Assembly: GCA_017545095.1 (NCBI GenBank)
Contig: JAFYCU010000064.1
Coordinates: forward strand, 1 to 10,069
Direction: 5' to 3'
Length of the DNA: 10,069 bases
Origin: Muribaculaceae bacterium
GTDB taxonomy: Bacteria; Bacteroidota; Bacteroidia; Bacteroidales; Muribaculaceae
Below, piece by piece: positions 1 through 6,984 of the stretch; positions within the stretch are counted from its first letter, which is position 1, and each line of letters starts with the position of its first letter. The notes under the pieces were generated by a model. It worked only from the letters and a program-made list of their open reading frames with translations. It ran no database searches and had not been told where the DNA came from. The translations under genes were made by a program, and so were the position numbers.

Positions 1-133
1 CCTCGTCAACAAACTTGAACTCGGCATCGGCAGCCATCTCCTGAGCCACGGTCCACAGGCCGTTCTCGCCCTTGGTCATGGCCACCTTGGTGCTGTCGCT
101 CCACTCGTTGAACGAACCGATGAGATACATGGC
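1..133 (-). repeat. CBM/E-set repeat 3, cut by the window edge (residues 464-507)
   Basis: Third tandem module: MYLIGSFNEWSDSTKVAMTK, then GLWTVAQEM and DAEFKFVDE, where the window ends. It shares the three-residue insertion after FNEW with repeat 2. Whether further copies follow cannot be seen. Confidence 0.75.
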
Positions 134-1522
134 CTGCTCCACCACGGGCTCGTCCCACTCGCCAGCGATGACGAGCTTCATGGCCTCGCGATCCACCGTG
201 ATGGTCCACTCGCCAGCCACGGGAATCTCGAAGTTCTGGAAGGCATCACCCTCGCCAATGGTGAGCGAGTCGCCGTTGGCGACCTGCTCCTTGGTGACGA
301 TGAAGTTGCCCTCGCTCTGAGCACCAATCCAGGTGCCCAGCTCGTTGCGCAGCTTGAACTCAGCACCAGCCTCCATGGCCTGCTTCACGGTCCACTTGCC
401 GTCATCGCCCTTGGTCATGGCCACCTGAGTCTCGGTGTTCCACTCGTTGAACGAGCCGATGAGGTACATAGCCTCGTCGGGGGTGTCGCTGGGCCACACG
501 CCGCTCACCACCAGGGTGTTCTCGGCTTTGTTCACGGTCAGCGTCCAGGTGCCAGCCACAGGAATCTGGAAGTTGTTGCCAGCACCCACCAGCAGCGTGA
601 GAGCGGTGCCGTTCTCGACCTGCTCCTTCGTCACCACGAAGTTGCCGTCGGCCTCGCCGCCAATCCAGTTGCCTTGCTCATCGTAGAACTTGAACTCGGC
701 ACCGGCTTCCATCTCCTGGGTGATGGTCCACAGACCATTCTCGCCCTTGGTCATGGCCGTCTCGCCCCACTCGTTGAATGAGCCGCGCAGTGCCAGGCTC
801 TCCTCGACCACGATGGTGGTGTCGGGGGCTCCGGGTTCGCTCACCGAAACGGTGGTGCCGCCGGTGTAGTCGTACAGCTTGCCATCCTCAGGCACGAGGT
901 TGTCGGTCTGGGCGCTGCCATCGTTGAAGATCAGGCCAGGGTTGGTGCTGTTGTGGGTGTAGGTGAACGTGTAGTACTCGTTACCCTGCACAGTGGCCGT
1001 CTCGAGCGTGTTGATGGCCTTGCCGGGCCAAGCGTCGAAGTAGTCGCCATCGCCGTCCCAGGCCCAGATGTTGCCAATCGAGGTCTTGGTGATGTAGACG
1101 GTGCCGTTGAAAGTGGGCACCACGATGTCTTGCTTCTTGCTCACCGTGAGCGTGCGGGTGCTGATGTTGAACTCAAACACAAAGGTGCCTGCGGTGAAGT
1201 TGGTGTAGGGGCTCTGGTCAGTTCCAGCCTCAAGCACGGTGGGGGTGTCGAGAGCCACCTCCATGCTGCCGCCAAAGCGGCTGGCCTTGATGGCATCCCA
1301 GCTGTTGCCTAACTGAGTGGTGAGGCTGTAGTACTGGTTGCCTGTTGCTGTCACATCGAGTTCGAGCTTGTAGTTGTTCTGGTCTACCTGCTCAAACTGC
1401 ACGCCTTTGTTGGTCACCCAGCCATCGGGAGAGATGGCGCCGATGAGCCACAACTCGGCGTTGGCCTGGAAACCGAGCGTTGCAAGCGCGGTCAGGCAAA
1501 GCAAAGTCATAAACTTTTTCAT
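1..1522 (-). CDS. Secreted multi-CBM starch-binding protein (3' end missing)
   Basis: Only the first 507 residues are visible; the frame is open to the left edge. The start MKKFMTLLCLTALATLGFQA followed by NA|E is a signal-peptidase-I leader with no lipobox, unlike the lipoproteins before it. Residues 23-130 form a beta-rich module (ELWLIGAISPDGW, then LGNSWDAIKASRFGGS) ending in the TFVFEFN and TLTVSKK strands. Residues about 138-228 resemble starch-binding CBM26: TVYITK, then IWAWDGDGDYFDAWPG, with W153, W155 and W165 as likely sugar-stacking residues. From about 242 there are tandem E-set/CBM48-like repeats of about 110 residues, each with GSFNEW, AMTKG-x-(D/N)G-x-WT and AEFK; two are complete and the third is cut by the edge. 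The missing C-terminus could hold more repeats, an amylase domain or a type IX secretion signal. It lies 81 bp after the SusF-like pair on the same strand, probably in the same operon. The reading frame, signal peptide and repeats make the gene secure; its full function is not. Confidence 0.88.
   Translation of the reverse strand, partial: MKKFMTLLCLTALATLGFQANAELWLIGAISPDGWVTNKGVQFEQVDQNNYKLELDVTATGNQYYSLTTQLGNSWDAIKASRFGGSMEVALDTPTVLEAGTDQSPYTNFTAGTFVFEFNISTRTLTVSKKQDIVVPTFNGTVYITKTSIGNIWAWDGDGDYFDAWPGKAINTLETATVQGNEYYTFTYTHNSTNPGLIFNDGSAQTDNLVPEDGKLYDYTGGTTVSVSEPGAPDTTIVVEESLALRGSFNEWGETAMTKGENGLWTITQEMEAGAEFKFYDEQGNWIGGEADGNFVVTKEQVENGTALTLLVGAGNNFQIPVAGTWTLTVNKAENTLVVSGVWPSDTPDEAMYLIGSFNEWNTETQVAMTKGDDGKWTVKQAMEAGAEFKLRNELGTWIGAQSEGNFIVTKEQVANGDSLTIGEGDAFQNFEIPVAGEWTITVDREAMKLVIAGEWDEPVVEQAMYLIGSFNEWSDSTKVAMTKGENGLWTVAQEMAADAEFKFVDE
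155..472 (-). repeat. CBM/E-set repeat 2 (residues 351-456 of the terminal protein)
   Basis: Second tandem module: MYLIGSFNEWNTETQVAMTK, then WTVKQAMEAGAEFKLRNE, TWIGA, NFIVTKEQV, FEIPVAGEWTITVD and LVIAGEW. It resembles repeat 3 closely at DNA level, including a 22-bp identical block (405-426 here, 66-87 in repeat 3), which suggests recent duplication or conversion. Confidence 0.8.
488..799 (-). repeat. CBM/E-set repeat 1 (residues 242-345 of the terminal protein)
   Basis: First of the tandem modules: LALRGSFNEWGETAMTKG, then WTITQEMEAGAEFKFYDE, NWIGG, NFVVTKEQV, QIPVAGTWTLTV and LVVSGVW. It lacks three residues after FNEW that repeats 2 and 3 share, making it the most divergent visible copy. 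The fold resembles the glycogen/starch-binding E-set pattern (GsFNeW, then G-x-W, then FK). Binding is an inference. Confidence 0.8.
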
Positions 1523-1567
1523 ACTGTCTTTTTGGTTTAAATAGGTTAGTAATTAATAAGTAAACTT

Positions 1568-1581
1568 CCTCAATCGTGAGG
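1568..1581 (-). promoter_or_regulatory. Small hairpin before the terminal CBM gene
   Basis: CCTCA and TGAGG arms around a 4-base loop, in the 81 bp gap after the second SusF-like gene. A 5-bp stem is easily found by chance and has no U-tract after it, so this is weak. The rest of the gap is A/T-rich leader with no convincing Bacteroidota promoter (TTTG with TAnnTTTG spacing). Confidence 0.25.
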
Positions 1582-1603
1582 CATTTGTCGTTTTGTTGTT
1601 GTC

Positions 1604-2749
1604 TTATTGCTTGATGAATCGATAGGTGCCCACGAGGTCGTTGTACATCAGGGTGTAGCTTCCGCTTGCAGTGCTGGAACCCTCGGTGCCTGCCGAGGCG
1701 CGTCCCACTGGGAAAGCGTTGCCTCCCAGGGTCACGGTGGCCGTGGTGGTGCCGGTGCTGTCGACAGCGGCAACATAGGTGCCGCTGAACGCCACACGCG
1801 ACTCCTCGTCGAGCGTGAGCGCGCTCACCTTCCAGTCGTGGTTCTGGCTGCCGGCGGCTGTGGTGGCGGGTGCAAGCGCGATGGCGGGGTGGGTGAGGGC
1901 CATACTGTTGTACACGCGAATGCCGTCGGCCTGCTCGATGCGTTCCCATCGCACCGAGGGGTCGGCCTTGCTCACGTTCACAATCACGCGGTAGCAGCCC
2001 GCGTGGCTGATGACGATGTTGTCGATGGGGTCGCCCTCGATGTCTTCGTTCTGCACGCTCTGTCCGCCGGTCTCGTCGCCGCCGCCAATGTAGTAATCGT
2101 TGTTGCCCACCTCGGGGACGATGCGCAGCTGGCTGCCCGCCGGGAAGTAGCCGGCATAGACGAGCTCGCTGTAGTTGAGCGGATTGGCATACATGGGAAT
2201 CAGGCTGGAGTACAAAGCCTCGGCTGTGTTGTTCCACGAGCCGTCGCCAATGTGGCTGCCCATCACATACCACACGGGTGGCAGTTGCTGCTCGCGCGGT
2301 GTGATGGTGAGCGGGATGCTGTCGGCATGACCACGATAGGCGGTGCCCTCGACCAGGATGTTGGCGGTGATGTCCATGGGCGAGACGTGTTCAACGGCGT
2401 TGGGGCCGTAGAGCACCATCAGCGCCTGCTGCACATCGGCACGCAAAGCGCGCCCGCCGTTCCATGCCTTGATGGTGACCGAGTCGGAGCGATTGGCGTT
2501 GAAGATGTTCACGCTGTAGGTGACCGTGTAGGGCTTCTCGCATACGATGGTGGGCCTGAAGATGCGCACGGTGTCGCCGGTGAGCACGCGCAGGTCGATG
2601 CTCGACACCGAGTCGGCATCGAAAGCCACGCTCACCGGTTGCGGCCTGTCGCCACCTTGCGGCTCATACCACTCCTCATATTTTCCGCTGCATGCCGTTG
2701 TCAAGGCGATGGCGGCGAGCAGCAGAGCTATGGAGATTTTTCGATTCAT
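1604..2749 (-). CDS. SusF-like surface glycan-binding lipoprotein (second of a tandem pair)
   Basis: Predicted surface glycan-binding lipoprotein of 381 residues and paralogue of the preceding gene. The signal peptide ends in lipobox TTAC (Cys20). The residues after it, SGKYEEW, are less acidic than in the sister protein but keep the Y-x-x-W-x-EPQG start. The N-terminal Ig-like domain (SSIDLRVL, TYSVNIFN, then SPMDITAN) is followed by two CBM-like modules. The first, about 157-270, carries LPPVWYVMGSHIGDGSWNNT and GYFPAGSQLRI. The second, about 278-381, carries QNHDW, TLGGNAFPVG and the terminal YNDLVGTYRFIKQ. Here Trp172 of the first module is kept, while the second module has Leu341 where the sister has Trp330. 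The first 160 residues align with the sister without a gap, so the pair arose by tandem duplication and has since diverged strongly. A stem-loop lies in the 77 bp gap before it. Role is inferred from the family; no catalytic residues are seen. Confidence 0.85.
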   Translation of the reverse strand: MNRKISIALLLAAIALTTACSGKYEEWYEPQGGDRPQPVSVAFDADSVSSIDLRVLTGDTVRIFRPTIVCEKPYTVTYSVNIFNANRSDSVTIKAWNGGRALRADVQQALMVLYGPNAVEHVSPMDITANILVEGTAYRGHADSIPLTITPREQQLPPVWYVMGSHIGDGSWNNTAEALYSSLIPMYANPLNYSELVYAGYFPAGSQLRIVPEVGNNDYYIGGGDETGGQSVQNEDIEGDPIDNIVISHAGCYRVIVNVSKADPSVRWERIEQADGIRVYNSMALTHPAIALAPATTAAGSQNHDWKVSALTLDEESRVAFSGTYVAAVDSTGTTTATVTLGGNAFPVGRASAGTEGSSTASGSYTLMYNDLVGTYRFIKQ

Positions 2750-2768
2750 CAGTTGTTTGTTGGTTAAT

Positions 2769-2799
2769 CAAGGGCGGCACGCTTGGTGTACCGCCCTTG
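2769..2799 (-). promoter_or_regulatory. Stem-loop between the two SusF-like genes
   Basis: Perfect 9-bp arms CAAGGGCGG (2769-2777) and CCGCCCTTG (2791-2799), which may extend by a CAC/GTG pairing with a small bulge, leaving a short loop. On the transcribed strand the stem is followed by ATTAACCAAC, not a U-tract, about 19 bases before the ATG of the second SusF-like gene. It is shorter than the upstream stem-loop but in a similar place. It may protect or attenuate the operon mRNA. The structure is seen; the function is inferred. Confidence 0.55.
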
Positions 2800-2826
2800 C
2801 CGGTCCGCCTTTGATGGAAGGATGGG

Positions 2827-3939
2827 TTATTTCTCGATAAAGCGATACACGCCCAGCAGGTCGTTGAACACCACCTTATAGTCGCCGACCTTGGCGGGGA
2901 TGGGGTTGCCGTTCTTGATGGCTTTTCCGGCGGGGAAGGCGTTGCCGCCCCATGCGGTTGTGAACTCTCCCGTGTCGTCGCTGCCGGCACCGGTGAATGT
3001 GATTTCGCCATCGGCGGTGAGCGTGGCATCGCCCAGCCAGTCGTGGTTCTCGCCCAAGGTGCTGGTAGTGATTATTGCCAAGTTGCCATCGTTAAGCTTC
3101 ATGGTGCTGAACACCTTGGGCGTCACTGCCATCGGCGTGATTTCAAGCGTCTTATTCACCACGTTCACCGTCACGGTATAGTAGCCGCCGTCCTTGATGG
3201 AGATGTTGCCCGGAGTGGCCACACCCTCAATCTTGGCTTCTTGATACACGATGTTGCCCTCGCTGTCGGCGCCAATCACCTTGTCCTTGTTACCCGGTTC
3301 GAGGATAATCTTGAACTGGGCATTGTCGCAGAAGTAGGTGGCATAGACAAGCTCCTCATAGTTGTAGGGGTTGACATACATGGCCACGGTGCTGGTGTAG
3401 AGACCCATGGTCTTGTGGTTCACACCCGAGCCACGACCCATGCAGTTGCCCAGAATGAACCACACGGGAGGCAGCTCCTGGAACTTGGGTGTGGCTGTGA
3501 GGTTCACATCCTGCACGCGCTTGGTCACTGCCGTGCCGTCCACGATGGTGAAGGCGGTGATGTCCATGGGAGTGGTGTGCGACACCTCGTTGGTTCCGTA
3601 GAGTGCCACCATGGCTCCCTGCACCTCGGCGCGTTTTGCCTTGCCGGCCTCCGATGCCTTGATGACCACCGAGTCGGTTTTCTCGGCATTATAGATGGCC
3701 ACGCTGTAGGTGGTGTGGCATGGTGCGTTGCAGGTGATGGTGGGGTTGAAAATCTGCACGCTGTCTTCGGTCACGGTGCGCAGGTCGATAGCCCCCATGG
3801 GCGCGGCGGTGAAGTTGACCACCACGGTCTCGGCCTGGTCGTAGCCCTGCGGCTCGCTCCAGTCCTTGTAGTCATCGGTGCAGGCAGCCATCAGCAGGCC
3901 GGCACCGGCGAGCATCGAATATAATGCAATCTTTTTCAT
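2827..3939 (-). CDS. SusF-like surface glycan-binding lipoprotein (first of a tandem pair)
   Basis: Predicted surface glycan-binding lipoprotein of 370 residues. The signal peptide ends in lipobox MAAC (Cys20), followed by TDDYKDW, an acid-rich start typical of surface-exported lipoproteins in this phylum. An N-terminal Ig-like domain (about 35-152, with GAIDLR and TYSVAIYN) precedes two CBM-like modules. The first is about 157-267, opening with ELPPVWFILG. The second is about 273-370, with ENHDW, AWGGNAFPAG and the terminal FNDLLGVYRFIEK. I recognise this layout as the Bacteroidales SusF/SusE-type lipoprotein whose start is annotated as DUF5115 (family name from memory). It is collinear with the next gene: both have the lipobox Cys at residue 20, IDLR at 51-54 and PPVW at 157-160. 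Its first module reads GRGSGVN where the paralogue reads GDGSWNN, so a probable binding tryptophan is missing there, while Trp330 is kept in the second module. Ligand not shown; alpha-glucan inferred. Confidence 0.85.
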   Translation of the reverse strand: MKKIALYSMLAGAGLLMAACTDDYKDWSEPQGYDQAETVVVNFTAAPMGAIDLRTVTEDSVQIFNPTITCNAPCHTTYSVAIYNAEKTDSVVIKASEAGKAKRAEVQGAMVALYGTNEVSHTTPMDITAFTIVDGTAVTKRVQDVNLTATPKFQELPPVWFILGNCMGRGSGVNHKTMGLYTSTVAMYVNPYNYEELVYATYFCDNAQFKIILEPGNKDKVIGADSEGNIVYQEAKIEGVATPGNISIKDGGYYTVTVNVVNKTLEITPMAVTPKVFSTMKLNDGNLAIITTSTLGENHDWLGDATLTADGEITFTGAGSDDTGEFTTAWGGNAFPAGKAIKNGNPIPAKVGDYKVVFNDLLGVYRFIEK

Positions 3940-3960
3940 GTCTTGATGATATTAACAGTT

Positions 3961-4002
3961 CCCGACCGCTCCCGCCGCCGGCAAGCGGCAGGAGGCGGTG
4001 GG
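3961..4002 (-). promoter_or_regulatory. Long GC-rich stem-loop between the susE-like and first SusF-like genes
   Basis: Two 18-base arms (3961-3978 and 3985-4002) pair almost fully around a 6-base loop, with one bulged base in each arm and one G-U pair on the transcribed strand. It starts 11 bases after the susE-like stop and ends 21 bases before the next ATG. In the direction of transcription it is followed by AACTGTTAATATC, not a U-tract, so a classic terminator is unlikely. An mRNA-stabilising, processing or partial-attenuation element that lowers downstream expression fits better. The pairing is directly visible; the role is inferred. Confidence 0.65.
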
Positions 4003-4013
4003 CATTGTGTTGA

Positions 4014-5219
4014 TTACTCGATTTTACCTTTCTCCTTGGTGAAGTTGAAGTACATTTTCTGGCCTTCGTTGCCTTTCACACGGTAACCGAAACCGCCGTC
4101 GGCCTCCGAGGCGTTCTGGTCGCCGCCCATGCCACGGTATTCCAGCGGCTGGTAGCCTTCGCTGTCGGCAGCACCGTAGACCATGAACTCGCTCTTCCAC
4201 CAGTCGTAGCCTGGCACTTTCACATAAGCGCGCACGCCGTCGCCGTCGCCGCCCGGCACACTGGCCGCAAACGGAGGCGACACAAAGTCGGCGTCGGCCT
4301 CGGTGGGCACTGTAAACATGGTGCCTTCCTCCAGCTCGCTCCAAGCACCCAGCGGGGTGATGGGACCCATCATGTAGACCTCGGGACGATTGAACTGCAC
4401 GTCGTAGTTGATTTTGCGTCCCGTGACCGATGTGGTGACAATCACCAAGTACCAGCCAGGATTCTTCGAGGCAATTTTGCCGTCGGCGTTCACGATGTCG
4501 TCTCCCAGGTCACCAGCAATGGTGATTTGATCGTAACCCACCACGAAGTCGCCGGCGGTGTGCTCCTGGTTGAGCTGGATGCCCTTGTCGTCGATAAACA
4601 CCAGATGCCAGAAGATGTTGGCTGCGTCGTAAACCTGCACCATGTCGAGTGCGGTGTCCCAGCTGCCGCCGTTGAAGGTGCCAGCCACGCACAAGGCTTC
4701 GGGCGTGGTGACCGGGGCCAGCGAGAAGAGCAGGTGCACATCGTGCAACGTAACCCAATTGGAGTAGATTTCGCTGCCTTCAATCATCGTGCCGGCCGAG
4801 TTGGCGGCATAGGCCTTCACGCGTAGGAACACGGGAAGGTTCATCGGGAAGTTGTCTTCGGTCTTCCCTTTCTCAAGCATCATGCTGGTGAGGGTGCTGG
4901 CCAGGGTGGCCGGACTCACCTCGATGCGGGCTTGGTCGTAGGTGCCCTTCAGATCCACAGCGTCGCTCTTGTCCTCAAGGCTGGCTACCTGCACGCTGTA
5001 GATGGTGCGTGCCGTGAAACCATAGTTGGGCTGTGTGCAGTAGAGCACGAGGTTCTCGGAGTTGGCCAGATCAATGGTCGAGGTGGCCATGGCCGGGGTG
5101 TTCAGCACAAACTCCTTGGGTTGCTGATAGATGGGGTTGGAATCGTTGTCATCGTTGCATGCCGTGGTAAGCACCAAGCCACACAGAAGGAGCAACGAGG
5201 TTTTGATGATATTTTTCAT
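4014..5219 (-). CDS. susE: SusE-like outer-membrane starch/glycan-binding lipoprotein
   Basis: Surface lipoprotein that probably holds polysaccharide near the SusCD transporter; no catalytic motif is seen. It has 401 residues. The signal peptide ends in lipobox TTAC (Cys21), followed by acid-rich NDDNDS. Residues about 30-158 look like the SusE-type N-terminal Ig-like domain (EFVLNTPA, STIDLANSENLVL, a TIYSVQVAS strand, then VTLHDV). Two CBM-like modules follow. The first is about 172-275, with VAGTFNGGSW, W204 and GWYLVIV. The second is about 279-398, with VYMMGPITPLGAW, a DWW at 339-341 and a closing KMYFNFTKE strand. The tryptophans at 186, 204, 256, 293 and 340-341 are candidates for the sugar-stacking face. 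It begins 30 bp after susD. A strong stem-loop begins 11 bases after its stop. The name rests on position, N-terminal domain type and architecture; these proteins diverge quickly, so the label SusE rather than SusF is partly conventional. Confidence 0.85.
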   Translation of the reverse strand: MKNIIKTSLLLLCGLVLTTACNDDNDSNPIYQQPKEFVLNTPAMATSTIDLANSENLVLYCTQPNYGFTARTIYSVQVASLEDKSDAVDLKGTYDQARIEVSPATLASTLTSMMLEKGKTEDNFPMNLPVFLRVKAYAANSAGTMIEGSEIYSNWVTLHDVHLLFSLAPVTTPEALCVAGTFNGGSWDTALDMVQVYDAANIFWHLVFIDDKGIQLNQEHTAGDFVVGYDQITIAGDLGDDIVNADGKIASKNPGWYLVIVTTSVTGRKINYDVQFNRPEVYMMGPITPLGAWSELEEGTMFTVPTEADADFVSPPFAASVPGGDGDGVRAYVKVPGYDWWKSEFMVYGAADSEGYQPLEYRGMGGDQNASEADGGFGYRVKGNEGQKMYFNFTKEKGKIE

Positions 5220-5249
5220 AACATTCTTCGTTTAGGATGGTGATTGATG

Positions 5250-6962
5250 TCATTCGCCACGCACATAGCCGGGGTTCTGCTTCAAATTCGGGTTCACCGT
5301 CAGGTCGTTGGTGGGCAGGGCAAACAGGTTACGATAAGCCTCAAAGTCCTGGCCATCTTTCACGCCGCCTTTCCATTGCCACACATATCCGTTGTTGCCA
5401 CCGAATTTGCCGAAGCGCACCAGATCGATGCGGCGACGACCCTCGAAGTAGAACTCACGTCCCCACTCGTCGAGGAGTTGTCGCAGAGTGAACGAGGTCA
5501 CGTTGGATGCATGGGCGCGGTTGCGGATGGCTTTCACGGCCTCTAAGGCAGCTCCGGTGACCGGGGTGTTGTCGGCTTCGCCAGCCTGGCGGGTCAGTGC
5601 CTCGGCATAAGTCAGGTAAGCCTCGGCCGAGCGCATCAGGAAGAAGTCGCCGTCGGGGAACGTGGTGTGCTGTCCGCCCACAAAGTCGGTGCCGGCAGCG
5701 TTGGGCGTGGTCTTGAAATTGACAAACTTGGCCACTCCAAAACCGCTCTTGAACGTGTTCCAGTTGTCCACACTCAGCGTGCGGCCCTTGGTGTTGAACA
5801 GTGCGCGGTCGTCGTGTGCTGCGGGAGCCACTGTCCAGCTGTTGCCCTCGGGAGCGTCGTCGTTGGGGAAGAACAAGCGGATGAGCGTGGGCAGGGCGCG
5901 GTTGCCACCCCAGGTCTGGTCGGTGCCGTTGGTGGCGCTGCCGCCCAGGATGCTCTCGTTCATCTCACCGTCGAAGGCCGAAGCCATCACAAACAGCGTG
6001 GTGCCCCACGATGTGGTGCGGATGCCGTCTTGCAGGATGGGGAGCACGGCCTCGGTCGAGGCATCAGTCTCGTCGTTGTCGCCCATGAACAGCATGCGAT
6101 AGGCGGGGAAGGTGTAGTCCTGGCTCACCACGTCGTCACCGATGGTGACGGTTTTGTCGGCGGTGTGCAGCTTGTGGGGACCATCCATCACCATCTTGGC
6201 ATACTGGGCGGCCAGGTCGTAATGGGCTTCACCCACATAAACCTTCGAGTTCAGGTAGAGGCGTGCCAGCAGCAAGTTGCAGGCATCCTGGTCCACACGC
6301 CCCCATCGCCAGCCGTTGTCGTCCTGGCCGTGGCGCAGAGCCACCGGGCGGTGCATCTGGTCGTGGATGGCCAGCAGCTCATCCTCGATAAATTTGTAGA
6401 CCTCGGCACGTGTGGCCTGTCGTGGCTTCTCGGTCGAGATCACGGTGGCGAAGGGCACGTTGCCCCAGCCGTCCATCAGGAAGTAGTAGGCCATGGCACG
6501 CAGGAAGCGCACCTCGGCGGTCATCTCCTCGTTGTAGCCCGAGAATTTCTCGAGATAGTGGTTGTAGAACGCGATGGCTGTGTAGAGGCGGTAGTAGAAG
6601 CCCTGCTGCATCGGGTGGTCGGCGTTGTAGGTACAGAAGTTGAACTGGGGAATGCCGTCATCGCCCCAGCAGCACACTGCCATGTCGCTGGTGAGCTCGT
6701 TGGCGTTCCACATCTGGCGGATGTAGCCCGATGTGCCGCCGTCGATGCCGTCCACATCGCTGCCGCCGTTGGCACCATAGTTACCGGCAACACCAATCAC
6801 GGCATAGCACTTGTTGAACAATTGTTCGGGGGTGGCCTCGGTGGTCAGGTTCGGGTCGATAGCTCCATCGGGCAGGTCAAGGTCGCCGATACACGATGTG
6901 AAGCTAAGGCCCGAAAGCACGACACCTACCACAGGAACGATATATTTGAGTAGCTTATTCAT
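5250..6962 (-). CDS. susD: SusD/RagB-family glycan-binding surface lipoprotein
   Basis: Forms the extracellular lid of the SusC transporter and binds the glycan. It has 570 residues, normal for the family. The signal peptide ends in lipobox FTSC (Cys24), followed by acidic IGDLDL, consistent with a surface-export signal. The N-terminal SusD-like TPR region includes RFLRAMAYYFLMDGWGNVPF (153-171) and DACNLLLARLYLN (226-238). The C-terminal SusD domain includes LMRSAEAYLTYAEAL (442-456), REFYFEGRRRIDLVRFG (502-518) and the closing LFALP...NPNLKQNPGY (546-566). The segment at 66-102 (DVDGIDGGTSGYIRQMWNAN onward, with Arg82 and Trp99) resembles SusD proteins of starch loci as I remember them. Arg and Trp near those positions line the starch site of Bacteroides thetaiotaomicron SusD, but no alignment was made. 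It starts 22 bp after the susC stop, so the two are almost certainly co-transcribed. The start ATG fits the signal peptide; the region before it is A/T-rich with no Shine-Dalgarno motif. Confidence 0.96.
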   Translation of the reverse strand: MNKLLKYIVPVVGVVLSGLSFTSCIGDLDLPDGAIDPNLTTEATPEQLFNKCYAVIGVAGNYGANGGSDVDGIDGGTSGYIRQMWNANELTSDMAVCCWGDDGIPQFNFCTYNADHPMQQGFYYRLYTAIAFYNHYLEKFSGYNEEMTAEVRFLRAMAYYFLMDGWGNVPFATVISTEKPRQATRAEVYKFIEDELLAIHDQMHRPVALRHGQDDNGWRWGRVDQDACNLLLARLYLNSKVYVGEAHYDLAAQYAKMVMDGPHKLHTADKTVTIGDDVVSQDYTFPAYRMLFMGDNDETDASTEAVLPILQDGIRTTSWGTTLFVMASAFDGEMNESILGGSATNGTDQTWGGNRALPTLIRLFFPNDDAPEGNSWTVAPAAHDDRALFNTKGRTLSVDNWNTFKSGFGVAKFVNFKTTPNAAGTDFVGGQHTTFPDGDFFLMRSAEAYLTYAEALTRQAGEADNTPVTGAALEAVKAIRNRAHASNVTSFTLRQLLDEWGREFYFEGRRRIDLVRFGKFGGNNGYVWQWKGGVKDGQDFEAYRNLFALPTNDLTVNPNLKQNPGYVRGE

Positions 6963-6984
6963 GATGTATATGCTTTAGAGTTGA

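Noticed and set aside
1..686. Short plus-strand open frames 72-320 and 435-686 with similar translations
   Set aside because: Their resemblance to each other only reflects the tandem repeats of the minus-strand CBM gene read in antisense.
1496..1498. Cys9 of the terminal protein as a lipidated cysteine
   Set aside because: It lies in the middle of the hydrophobic leader (LLCLTA), without the small residues of a lipobox, and a good signal-peptidase-I site (ANA) follows at residues 20-22.
1523..1603. A separate promoter for the terminal CBM gene
   Set aside because: The gap is A/T-rich, but no TAnnTTTG with a TTTG element at suitable spacing was found. Read-through from the upstream genes is simpler.
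1392..2273. Minus-strand open frame spanning the end of the second SusF-like gene and the start of the terminal gene
   Set aside because: It is a shifted-frame shadow: Arg/His-rich, with no domain. Both genes it overlaps have signal peptides and family motifs in their own frames.
3961..4002. Rho-independent terminator ending the operon after the susE-like gene
   Set aside because: No U-tract follows the stem on the transcribed strand, and related surface lipoprotein genes continue on the same strand after a short gap.
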